Assembly: GCF_027579695.1 (NCBI RefSeq)
Contig: NC_083586.1
Span: 4,901,001-4,965,000 of the forward strand
Reading direction: 5' to 3'
Length of the DNA stretch: 64,000 nt
From: Neoarius graeffei
Taxonomy: Eukaryota > Chordata > Actinopteri > Siluriformes > Ariidae
Shown: piece by piece, positions 1 through 9,299 of the stretch
How positions within the stretch are numbered: position 1 is the first letter of the stretch
Layout of the letters: each line of letters opens with the position of its first letter
The notes under the pieces: model-generated
Told to the model about the DNA's origin: nothing
Database searches by the model: none
The model's input: only the letters and a program-made list of their open reading frames with translations
Program-made: the position numbers and the translations under genes

Positions 1-139
1 ACTTAAAAGTTTTTTATTCAGATTTTATGTGAGAGACCAACACAGATTAGCACATAATTGTGAAGTGAAACAAAAATAATAAATGGTCTTCAAAATTTTA
101 AACGAATAAAAATCTGAAAAATGTGATGTGCATTAGTAT

Positions 140-1132
140 TCAGCCCCCCTGCGTCAATACTTTGTAGAGCCACCTTTTGCTGCAATTACAGCTGCAAGTC
201 TTTTGTGGTATGTTTGCACATCTAAACACTGAAATTTTTGCCCATTCTTCTTTGCAAAATAGCTCAAGCTCAGCCAGATTGGATGGAGAGCATTTGTGAA
301 CAGCAATTTTCAAGTCTTGCCACAGATGCTCAATGGGATTTAGGTCTGGACTTTGACTGGGCCATTCTAACACATGAATATTCTTTGATCTAAACCATTC
401 CATTGTAGCTCTGGCTGTATGTTTAGGGTCATTGTCTTGCTGGAAGGTGAATCTTCTTCCCAGTCTCAAGTCTTTTGCAGCCTCCAACAGGTTTTCTTCC
501 AGGATTGCCCTGTATTTAGCTCCATCCATCTTCCCATCAACTCTGACCAGCTTCCCTGTCCCTGCTGAAGAAAAGCATCCCCATAGCATGATGCTGCCAC
601 CACCATGTTTCACAGTGGGGATGGTGGGTGCAGGGTGATGAGCAGTGTTAGTTTTCCACCACACACCCAGTGCTTTGCATTTAGGCCAAAAAGTTCAACT
701 TTGGTCTAATCTGACCAAAGCACCTTCTTCCACATGTTTGCTGTGTCCCCTACATGGCTTCTTGTGCCTGTCTTTCAACAATGGCTTTCTTCTTGCCACT
801 CTTCCAAAAAGGCCAGATTTGTGGAGTGTATGACTTATAGTTGTCCTGTGCACAGATTCTCCCACCTGAGCTGTGGATTTCTGCAGCTCCTCCAGAGTGA
901 TCATGGGCCTCTTGGCTGCTTCTCTGACCCTTGCTCGCTCTGTCAGTTTAGGTGGATGGCCATGTCTTGGTAGGTTTGCAGTTGTGCCATACTTTTTCCA
1001 TTTTTGAATGATGGATTGAACAGTGCTTCTTGAGATGTTCAGAGCTTGGGATATTTTTTTATAACCTAACCCTGCTTTAAACTTCTCCAGAACTTTATCC
1101 CTGACCTGTCTGGTGAGTTCTTTGGTCATCAT
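140..1132 (-). pseudogene. Tc1 transposase, frameshifted
   Basis: This is a decayed cut-and-paste DDE transposase. The N-terminal part (minus strand from 1132) shows a paired-like helix-turn-helix region (LEKFKAGLGYKKIS, ISRSTVQSIIQKW), then GRVARRKPLLKDRHK. The catalytic part (664 down to 140) has [22 protein letters not shown] with the second aspartate, and [11 protein letters not shown] with the final glutamate. The frame breaks near 690, a few codons are missing near residue 68, and the C-terminus is shifted out of frame compared with the right-arm copy. The two pieces span the usual 340-residue Tc1 transposase. No active enzyme can come from this copy. Confidence 0.9.
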
Positions 1133-1219
1133 GATGCTGTTTGTTCTTCAATGTTCTCCAACAAACCACTGAGGCCATCACAGAACAAGTGTATTTATGC
1201 TGAGAGTAAATTACACACA

Positions 1220-1462
1220 AAGTCAAAAAGTACATATGTTGGGGAGTGCCTGTTAGAGAGCACACTCTGTCTAGGCTGTCAGCATGGTGGCCAGTTCCTT
1301 TCGTCTCCACCTTTAACTTCCCCAGTGTTTCCACCAGGTCCCCACTCACTGCTGGGTGAGTGGGTAGGAGGTAAGCCCCAGATCACTGTCTGAAGGAAGG
1401 CCCAAACCAGGGACCCTTCGCTTGGCAGTCAAGTGCTCTAACCACTTGGCCACTTCACCTCA
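1220..1462 (-). mobile_element. tRNA-like SINE inside Tc1 (left arm)
   Basis: About 243 bp interrupts the Tc1 between its IR and the transposase start. It is flanked by imperfect 13-bp direct repeats (1207-1219 and 1463-1475). On the minus strand it begins with a tRNA-like head (GTGGCCAAGTGGTTAGAGC) and has a degraded B-box region followed by an unrelated body. I cannot assign the SINE family. The same insertion with the same flanking repeats is in the right arm at 50620-50868, so it predates the arm duplication. Confidence 0.72.
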
Positions 1463-1954
1463 TAAATGTCACACAGTAGGACTCTATTAACTAATTAGAT
1501 GACTTCTGAAGGCAATTGATTGCACTGGATTGTATTTCGAGGTATCAGAGTATAGGGGGCAGAATACTAATGCACACCAGATTTTTCGGATTTTTATTTG
1601 TTTAAAATTTTGAAGACCATTTATCATTTTCATTTCACTTCACAATTATGTGCTACTCTGTGTTGGTCTATCACATAAAATCTCAATAAAAAACTTTTAA
1701 GTTTGTGGTTGTAAGGTGGAAAAATGTGAAAAAGTTCAAGGGGTATGAATACTTTTGCAAGGCACTGTAAATGCTCAAATGTCAAACAAATGCTCAAAAT
1801 GAGCAAAATGTTCAGCAAATCACATCGCAAATGAAAGACAGGACACGTATGACCATTACCTTAACAGAATCTGAACGTGGTCATTGGTTGGACTCTTGAA
1901 TTTTTGGTGTTGCATTTATGTCAATTCATCGCTCAAAGCACTATATCAATACAA

Positions 1955-2287
1955 TTAAACAAAAGTGAATTTTTGAAAGAGTTCACTTGTTGCCCAATCT
2001 GGGTTTTCCTTGTCGAATAAGGAAGCTGGTTCACCTTTAAGAAATTCAAACACTTTCATGAAGAAGCTAACCTGAATGCAAACAGCAATAAAATGAGATT
2101 TTTATGCAAACTCTTCCATACTGATTTACAACTTTCTATTTTTATTTTATTTTTTTTAATCCAAGTTCTTACCTGAAATAAAATGCTCACTGCAAACGTG
2201 GGTATTCACAAACTTTTCTGGAGTTTTCAGGCTTAGATCCACTTGTCACATTCTTTCTAACCACTCATTTCTTCATTGTTCTTGAAG
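1955..2287 (-). pseudogene. THAP-domain gene fragment, two exons (left arm)
   Basis: Exon a (minus strand 2287 to 2173) encodes WLERM.QVDLSLKTPEKF then VNTHVCSEHF, the C-terminal half of a THAP C2CH zinc finger with its C-x2-H pair. It ends at a consensus splice donor (CAG|GTAAGA). Exon b (2034 to 1955), after an AG acceptor, reads GEPASLFDKENPDWA and ends at TAA. The exon junction and the NPDWA motif after CSEHF are typical of fish THAP genes. Exon a has an in-frame TGA where the right arm has CGA, and its upstream part is out of frame. THAP domains bind DNA and occur in host regulators and P-element-like transposases. The parent gene cannot be told. Confidence 0.6.
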
Positions 2288-2289
2288 CA

Positions 2290-3480
2290 TTTGCTTCTCT
2301 TTCACATTTTTCTTGATTGCAGGCATATGATAAACCTTTTTATCTATTTCTCAATTTGAACGATTTGAACAACCAAAAAAAATGCAAAAATGAACCATAT
2401 TGAAGACAGACCAGGCCTTGCTTGCACAAAAGACTGTGTTTGTTTGTCACCCAGGTGAAATTGTCACGTGATGCATCAGGTTGTGCACAAAGGGTCTATA
2501 GGAAATCACAATAAGACATGCTTTGTTTGGATAATAATAAAGGAGAGGGAAAAACAATTCTGGTACAATGAAAGTAATGTCTTGCACAATTTAGTCAGAT
2601 CATGAGAGTATTTGGCACAGGCCAGTATAGCTGTATATCCAATATAGCTGTAAACACTTACAGATTGAACACGTTTAATTTAATAGTGTCCAATGATAAT
2701 TTATCATTAAAGATTAGCCATGATTAACAATGACCAAACAATGGTTAGGCTAATGACTAATTAAGGACAACAAGGAGCCAATAAAAAAAAACAACAAGTC
2801 GTTGATTTGGTAAGTTTAACCCAGCATTGCACTCAATATAACCAAAATATTGGGTTGAAATAAGAATCCAACCATTACGTAAATTTAAATTAATGGCCTT
2901 GTTAAAGTAACCCAACCTGCCAGGTGAAATGCATAACTCTTTTCACTGAGTTAAAATGACCCAGCGTTGTTAAAATGCCACTTACTTCTTTAAGTTACCA
3001 GCAGCAGCACAGAAAGGAAAGCAATAACAAATATCAGACCTTACTTTATCAGCTCTCTCAAATGCAAAATTTAATACAGAATCTATAAAGTTCTAAATTA
3101 GCTGCATTTTCACCAACACTAACCATATTCTTACACTCCAAGTTTCATTTACAGGGAAATCTTATTCATTTCACCAGTTGGGCAAAATAAACCAACATGC
3201 AAAACATCAAACCCATCTGTCAAAATAAAGCCAGCGCTCTAATGAACACACTCAGCACTGTCTACTCCCAGGCCTTTTCTTCTCTATAAACACAATGCTC
3301 ACAATAAATGGTGTGTTAAAGCCTATCGTTTTTCAAATCTGTGTTACAGTAAATGTATATACATGTACACTCTGTTTTGACCAAAATACCATAGGTAAAC
3401 CAAAACTGTACCTCTACACTTACAGCTGAGCATTGCAAAAGTTGTTTAGCATTTGCTTTTCTCACCAAACCTAGGAGAAA
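2290..3480. other. AT-rich arm segment without recognised gene
   Basis: No long reading frame, RNA gene or known repeat was recognised here. The sequence is mirrored in the right arm (about 48600-49790). It includes short palindromic stretches around 2690-2760 (ATGATAATTTATCATTAAAG and its surroundings) and homopolymer A runs. It may hold intron or flanking sequence of the THAP fragment. Confidence 0.5.
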
Positions 3481-3499
3481 TTAAATAGTGCTGATGTTC

Positions 3500-4205
3500 A
3501 GAATTATTGAGGTAATATGTACAAATGAAGGAGTAAGATTATGTATATGATAAAGTGCATGAGTATTGCACATAGAGGAATATTGTACTAGTATGTTATT
3601 GCACTAGTGTTGATATAATAATATACAGCACAGAATATACAGAACCAGTCAAATGCCATGGGCTGTATTGCACAGTAGTATAGCAGCAGTGAGCGAGTGG
3701 AGGTGTGCTGTTCAGACCTGTGGATTAGTTGGCGGAGGCAGTGAGTGCTGTGAGTTCAGTAGTGTGATAGCTATGGGGTAAAAACTATTCCTCAGCCAGG
3801 TTGTGCAGGCGTACAGAGTTCTGTAGTGCTTTCCAGGGGGTAAAGAGTCCGTGTCCAGGATGGGTTGGGTCCGTGATAATGGTTTTGGCTCTGCGAGTGC
3901 ACCGGGAGTGATGGATTTCTTCCAGTGATGGAAGTGGAGTGCCTGTGATCTGCTGAGCTGTTTTTATGATGCACTGCAGGGTCTTCTTATCTTCCAAGGT
4001 GCAGCCCGAGTGATGCAGTGCATGATCAGTGACTCTATTGTGCACCTGTAGAAGTTCATCAGCAGCTGTTGAGGCAGTTTTGCTTTCCTCAGAGTCCTCA
4101 GGAAATCGAGCCTCTGAAGACCTTTTTTAGCCAGTGCCGAAGTGTTTGGGGTCCATGATGGGAGTCAAGAGCCACGTAGAACAACACACTGCGCTGTCTA
4201 AAAGA
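3500..4205 (-). pseudogene. LINE-Y 3' end: C-terminal reverse transcriptase region
   Basis: The minus-strand frames read PQQLLMNFYRCTIES, then a piece with KTLQCIIKTAQQITGTPLPS and DPTHPGHGLFTPWKALQN, ending near RNSFYP. This is the conserved C-terminus that follows the RT domain in a LINE family common in fish genomes. Several frameshifts and stops are present. The RT part of the same family lies at 5183-5495 on the same strand, with unit X between them, so unit X probably inserted into this LINE. The right-arm counterpart is 47516-48185. I could not name the clade. Confidence 0.7.
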
Positions 4206-4207
4206 CC

Positions 4208-5167
4208 CATTATTATTTAATTTAGTAATCAATCTTCAGCATTTCTCTGAGCAGGGACAAACTGTCAATAAAGACACAATATAAAATCTCCTGCACCGAA
4301 CATCAGTTGACACCACCAGCTAACAACTTGAAGGCAGGATTCAACTTGCACTGAAAAGAACCCCAGTGCATTTCAGGTCCAATGCATTAATCCCTGACTG
4401 ATTGCCAAAATGGAGCAAAGTCAAGGCTGAAAGGGTCATTCCTTGTCTTGGGTTTTTTATTTTTTATTTTTTCGGAACTGTCCATGATCTATACAAGGTG
4501 GCGACCTTTGTCCTCGTTAGTATAGTGGCCAGTATCTCTACCTGTCAGGCGGAAGACCAGGGTTTGATTCCCTGACGGGGAGGGTATATTAGCTGTGAGT
4601 GTAAGAAGGCAAAAGGGTTTTCTGCCTTCATGGATGGTTTCCAAGCAACTTGTGCTGCCCTCTATTATATTTTGTCTTCTTCCGACACACCTCATTCTAT
4701 TCTTCTGCTAATTACCAGCAGTTCTGGGGGAAGTGCATGCATTTGAGGAGGAAACAATATCAAATCTACTGTACCGAACATATTCTGGGACCACATTTGT
4801 GAATCAGGGATTTCCACAAATCTGACAGCATTCTCATTTTCAAAGTTCTGTAACGTAAATGAAAAAGATGACACCCTTGGTGAACTTAATTGGCAAATAC
4901 TATAAAAAAGTCAGTTGACACCACCAGCTTACACCATGAAGGCAGGCTTCAACTTGCACTGAAAAGAACCCCAGTGCATTTCAGGTCCAATGCATTAATC
5001 CCCGAGCGGTTGCCAAAATGGAGCAAAGTCAAGGCTGAAAGTGTCAATCCTTGTCTTGGGGCTTTTTTATTACTATTATTTTTATTCGTGGTGAATAAGA
5101 GAAGAGAAGATACAAAGAAGAAGACCATCTGTCTGTGATTTTGTCACAAATGATACCCTAAAAATGT
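4208..5167 (+). repeat. Unit X, left-arm copy, with internal duplication
   Basis: This dispersed repeat contains two direct copies of a segment of about 157 bp (4302-4460 and 4913-5072, beginning CAGTTGACACCACCAGCT), separated by a tRNA-Asp sequence. Other copies are 46569-47515 (inverted, right arm), 17628-17845 (partial, direct) and a short end fragment near 8795-8865 (inverted). Its edge at 5167 is the inner breakpoint of the inverted repeat. It has no convincing protein frame. It could be a duplicated tRNA locus carried along with LINE-Y or a non-autonomous element. I see no clear terminal repeats. Confidence 0.7.
4511..4582 (+). tRNA. tRNA-Asp (GTC), left arm, probably a relic
   Basis: The 72-nt sequence folds as a tRNA: acceptor TCCTCGT paired with ACGGGGAG-type 3' strand, D arm TAGTATAGTGG, anticodon GTC in CCTGTCAGG, and T arm GGTTTGATTCC. 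Compared with the standard vertebrate tRNA-Asp it has C-to-T changes, a weakened anticodon stem, and a B box with TTTG instead of TTCG. A TTTT run that could end Pol III transcription lies about 35 bases downstream. A mirrored copy is at 47153-47224. Confidence 0.75.
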
Positions 5168-5182
5168 CTACGACTTAATGGG

Positions 5183-5495
5183 CTAATGTGTCCTCCCTTG
5201 CTGTCTCCTGTAGTCCACTATCATCTCCTTAGTTTTCCTGACATTGAGAGAGAGGTTGTTGTCCTGGCACCAGCTGGCTAACGCCTTCACTTCCTCTGCA
5301 TGCTGTCTCATCATTGTCCGTAAGGAGGCCCAAGATGGTTGTGCCATCAGCAAACTTGTTGATGATGTTGGTGCTGTATTTAGCAGTACAGTCATGGGCG
5401 AACAAGGAGTACATGAGGGGACTGAGCACACAGCCCAGTCGTGCACCTGTGTTCAGGATCAGTGAGGAGGAAGTGTGGCTACCGATTACCACCAC
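5183..5495 (-). pseudogene. LINE-Y reverse transcriptase core fragment
   Basis: The minus strand encodes GCVLSPLMYSLFAHDC, then KFADGTTILGLLTDNDETAC and LSLNVRKTKEMIVDYRR, the palm and downstream part of a non-LTR retrotransposon RT. The catalytic box reads FADG instead of FADD, so one metal-binding aspartate is lost. Two overlapping frames show a frameshift near 5310. A second copy with the same FADG change is at 17863-18177, showing the two derive from one duplicated segment rather than independent insertions. Confidence 0.8.
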
Positions 5496-5649
5496 CTGTC
5501 CGATTATCTGCCTGTCAGAAAGTCAAAGATCCATCTGCAAATGGTCATCTGCTGATGAAATCATGAAATATTTCGTCATGATTGCATTTTCTCTGCTCAT
5601 CCCAAGGCAGTTTGTACTTATTAAGTGCAACTTTGCACCTGTTTGCATA

Positions 5650-7575
5650 CTTCTTCAAAGGTAAAATTGATAAAATATGGCAGAATATTGCTCATAATAT
5701 ATCTCAGTTGCAAATAACTGAAAAACTGCAATCACCAGTGACACAGACAGACAATTTCAACACAATGTCAGAATTTTGTTTGATTGATTATGAGACTCTT
5801 GAAAAAACTGTACAAAATCTCAATTCCTCAACATCTGAATTGGACATTCTGCCCACCAACTTTTTAAGTCTGTTCTTCACCTTATAATTCCAGATGTGCT
5901 TCAGATCATAAATACATCCCTAGAGACTGGCATTTTTCCTTCATCCCTGAAAAAAGCCATTGTAAAGCCCCTACTTAAAAAGAATAATCTAGATGCTTCA
6001 GTATTGAACAACTACAGGCCAATATCAAATCTACCATTCATCAGAAAAATCCTTGACAAAATTGTCTTCAATCAATTAACTACCTTCTTGATATCAAACA
6101 GCTGTTTTGATAACTTTCAGTCAGGATTTCATGCCAATCATAGCACTGAAACAGCACTGATTAAACTTATAAATGACATACGTCTGATGCAGGCAAAATA
6201 TCGGTCCTGGTGTAACTGGACCTCAGTGCAGTTTTTGATACTGTTGATCACAACATACTGCTATATTGACTTGAACACTGGGTTGGGTTGACTGGTAAAG
6301 TTATCAATTGGTTAAAACCATACTTAAAAGATAGAAGCTTCTTTGTTACCATGGGAAATTGTACCTCAACATCAATGTCCTTGACCTGTGGTGTCCCCCA
6401 GGGTTCGATCCTTGGACCATTACTATTCAACCTTTATATGCTCCCACTTGGACAAATTATCAAGAACAACTCAATTTTGTATCACTGCTATGCAGATGAC
6501 ACCCAAATTTATTTTGCTCTATCACCTAATGATTATGCCCCCCTTGAATGTCTCTACCAGTGCATCGACCAAATCAACAACTGGATGTCACAAAATTTTC
6601 TCCAGCTGAACACAGATAAAACAGAAATAATTCTATTTGGGAAAAAAATGAAAGACTCAGGATTACCACTATTCTTGACACAAAGGGGATTAAAATAAAA
6701 GATATGGTTAAAAATCTTGGTGTTTTCATTGACAGCAAGCTAAACTTTGACAGTCACATGAAAGCAATCACTAAATCATCATTTTATCACCTAAAAAATA
6801 TTTCCAAACTAAGAGGACTTATGTCAAAAAATGATCTGGAAGAACTTATACATGCCTTCATCTCTAGTAGGGTTGATTACTGCAATGGCCTTTTCACAGG
6901 CCTGCCAAAAAAGACCATCAAACGACTTCAGCTGGTTCAAAATGCAGCGGCTAGGGTTCTTACACGAACAAAAAGAACAGAGCACATTGCTCCAATTCGA
7001 AGGTCCCTTCACTGGCTTCCAGTAAGCTACAGAATTGATGTTAAAGCATTGCTGCTAGTGTACAAATCTCTAAATGGTACAGGGCCCAATTACCTCTCTG
7101 ATATGTTGCAGTGGCCTAACCCAATCAGATCTACCAGATCGCAGCAGCAAAAATTACTGGTAAAACCTGTTGTTAAAACAAAGTGTGGTGAAGCAGCTTT
7201 TAGCTACTATGCAGTACAGCTATGGAACCAACTCCCAGAGCACATTAAAAATGCTCCTGCTGTTGGCAGCTTCAAATCTAGGTTAAAGACCAAGCTGCTT
7301 TCAGATGCTTTATGCTAATTGATAAATATCATCATCTTTACATGTTTTAAACTTTACTTAACTTTCACAATCTTTGCATGTCTTAAACTTTACTTAACTT
7401 TTATTCCATTTTATTCTGCTGTTTTTACTGAACTTTCTCTCTTCTTCCCACTTTATTTTATGTAATTTTATTTTCTATTGTTTACTGTTTTGCTTTTACC
7501 TCTGTAAAGCACATTGAACTGCCACTGTGTATGAAATGCGCTATATAAATAAACTTGCCTTGCCTTGCCTAAATC
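5650..7575 (+). mobile_element. L2-type LINE, 5'-truncated, with ORF2 fragments
   Basis: Reading frames at 5582-5887, 5896-6291, 6288-6698 and 6704-7318 together form the RT and C-terminal part of an L2/CR1-group ORF2. Landmarks in order are [55 protein letters not shown] (catalytic YADD), LGVFIDSKLNF, and [15 protein letters not shown] with SLHWLPVSYRI. A short deletion removes the FDTVDH region near 6190-6240 and frameshifts separate the pieces, so it is dead. The 3' UTR ends GCGCTATATAAATAAA plus a (CTTGC)n tail at about 7555-7572, as in fish L2 elements. It is broken on the 5' side against LINE-Y. Confidence 0.9.
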
Positions 7576-8337
7576 CTTTCAAGATCTTGCAACCTGACTT
7601 GATTTTGGTTGCTGGTCACAGCCCATGGTCAGACTGTGAGCAGAAGCTTTTTTTGAAGAAGCTCATTTGGGTGATAACAGATAGTGTGATTATAATTTTT
7701 TTTTACATTGAGTCTGTTTTGTTGATGTTATAAACTGTTCATTGATGGAAACTTGAGTGCAAAACTGTTCATGATAACTGCAGTCCGAAAGTTAGCCAGT
7801 CAACTGTAGTCCTCAGCCATAAATGCATCCCTGTACCGGCCAGTTCCATCCTTTATTGGATGTGTTGTTTTCAGGACAGTAAGAAGCCTTTCCCTCGGTG
7901 ATCTTCAAGGCTCCAGTCTTTTAAAACTACCTAATTTCCTGACATGGGATCCTTGGCCTGCTTCTCCTTCTTTTGACGCATGTTTCAGGAAGCAGATGTT
8001 GCTTTATTGTTCAGTGTGAGCAATTGGGTCGAGGTTGGCGAGAAGTGGTTCATCAGAGCACATGGTGGCTTTTGGACCACCATGTTGAAGAAGGGAAGTA
8101 GGTGTGCATCCTTCTTTCACATTTTTAAAGCTATCCATGCTGACTTTGCTCAGTAGATAGAATATGTTTTCCAGACTGGATGTTGGGATTTTCATCCCCC
8201 TGTGTAAATATGTGAGTGGGTCGAACTGAGGGCTTCAAAACAATAATCACGAGAAAAGACATCTGTTCAAGGGAAAGTCACCGACTCGTCACTATTTAGT
8301 GAAGCACCTCAGCAGCCATGACATTTTTTTTTACCTT
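7576..8337 (+). other. No gene; includes a partial copy of the tRNA-Ile locus
   Basis: Bases 7824-7900 repeat the tRNA-Ile 3' end and its downstream flank (8396-8470): both have ATCCCTGTAC...GGC followed by TAGTTCC or CAGTTCC and TGTTGTTTTCAGGACAG. Bases 7605-7650 (TTGCTGGTCACAGCCCATGG...) recur near 27843-27890. Nothing else was recognised. Confidence 0.5.
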
Positions 8338-8411
8338 GGCCAGTTAGCTCAGTTGGTTAGAGTGTGATACTAATAACACCAAGGTCACAGGTTCAATCCC
8401 TGTACTGGCTA
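8338..8411 (+). tRNA. tRNA-Ile (AAT)
   Basis: This 74-nt cloverleaf has acceptor GGCCAGT paired with ACTGGCT, D arm AGCTCAGTTGGTTAGAGTG, anticodon AAT in ACTAATAAC, and B box GGTTCAATCCC. It matches vertebrate tRNA-Ile(AAU) except for transitions at former CpG sites, some of which are compensated in stems (acceptor). No TTTT terminator follows closely. It could be a weakly active gene or a relic. The ERV primer site at 29651-29669 is complementary to the 3' end of this tRNA species. Confidence 0.78.
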
Positions 8412-8794
8412 GTTCCCTCCTTTACAGGTCCTGTTGTTTTCAGGACAGGGGAAGCCTTTTTCTGTTGAGGGAAATGTTCTGCAAAACAAGAGATTCTCTG
8501 GTTGTTTCGCAAAATGTCAATCGATTCCTTGTATCTGAATGTGCCATTGAAATACAATAACAACTGATTGCAGGACGCAGGAAATTCAAATACACACATG
8601 AGATTGCCTCAAAGAGAAGCACTAATGAATCTCGTAAAAATCAGTGCTCCTTTTTCAATTCATCTAATTGTGCTTCATTTTGAAAGTAACTTTAATTTCA
8701 TAAACTCTAAAAGGTATCTTTAGTTGCTTGAATCACTCAAAACCACTCCAAAACATAGCAATTACCAAAGGATCCAGGAAGGTAGTAGCCATTT

Positions 8795-8865
8795 TTAGGG
8801 TATGATAGACAGATAGATGGTCTTTTTCTTTGTATTTTTTCTTCTCTTATTCACCACTAAATAAT
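8795..8865 (-). repeat. Unit X end fragment
   Basis: About 70 bp matches the terminal segment of unit X as seen at 46574-46650 (TTTAGGGTAT...GACAGATGGTCTT, then CTTCTCTTATTCACCAC). It is in the same orientation as the right-arm copy. The flanks on both sides are unrelated to unit X. From 8870 to 9146 I recognise nothing else. Confidence 0.6.
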
Positions 8866-9146
8866 ACAGTCATTAGCTGACTGCTTTTCCAGAAAGTCCA
8901 TAGTCAGAATTCACCAGTTGACCACTATTTCATTCTGAGGGGACTGACTCAGGTGTTTTTCATTTAAAGTACACAGGATCTGATCAGAATTTGAGTTCGT
9001 TCACAGCCCAACCCACACAATCCAATGTGGCAACAGAGGGTACAATGGATGGTCCATCATGCCATGTGAGCAGACCAAGTGAGTTAAACATTGATGGGCA
9101 GTTATCACTCTGATTTGGCTCTAGGGGCACAGCCAATTATGCTTTC

Positions 9147-9299
9147 CATCCATCCATCCATCCATCCATCCATCCATCCATCCATCCATCCATTATCTGT
9201 AACCACTTATCTTGTACAGGGTCGCAAGCAAGGTGGGGCCTATTCCAGCTGACTATGGGCAAGAGGCAGGGCACACCCTGGACAAGTCACCAGATCATC
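9147..9299 (-). mobile_element. V-SINE 3' part, split by LINE insertion, with (TCCA)n tail
   Basis: The SINE tail (ACAGGGTCGCAAGCAAGGTG, CCCTGGACAAGTCACCAG) reads on the minus strand and ends in a (TGGA)n microsatellite tail at 9147-9193. The rest of the same SINE lies at 12939-13173, so the two parts were separated by the LINE at 9300-12938. It belongs to the same V-SINE family as the six other copies in this window, but is more diverged. Confidence 0.85.

Larger units (their letters stand above)
1..1767 (-). mobile_element. Tc1/mariner transposon, left-arm copy, cut by window start
   Basis: The transposon end at 1767 (CAGTGCCTTGCAAAAGTATT on the minus strand) abuts a TA dinucleotide. Long terminal inverted repeats of about 200 bp are visible: bases 1-130 pair with about 1560-1767. 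About 65 bases of the other repeat lie beyond position 1. The structure is the usual fish Tc1 layout, with long IRs around a single transposase frame. It matches the element at 50319-52150 in the opposite arm. A tRNA-like SINE (1220-1462) sits between the IR and the transposase. The element is dead, because its transposase is frameshifted. Confidence 0.92.
1..5167. repeat. Left arm of large inverted repeat
   Basis: This stretch is the reverse complement of 46569-52085. Both arms carry, in mirrored order, a Tc1 element with the same SINE inside, an AT-rich segment with THAP-like exons, a LINE tail and unit X with tRNA-Asp. In the stretch compared by eye (about 1770-2100) the arms differ at only a few percent of positions. 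The inner breakpoint is sharp, where unit X ends at 5167 and 46569. The outer end lies outside the window because it starts inside the Tc1. The right arm is longer because it alone contains a V-SINE (48186-48552). Confidence 0.88.
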
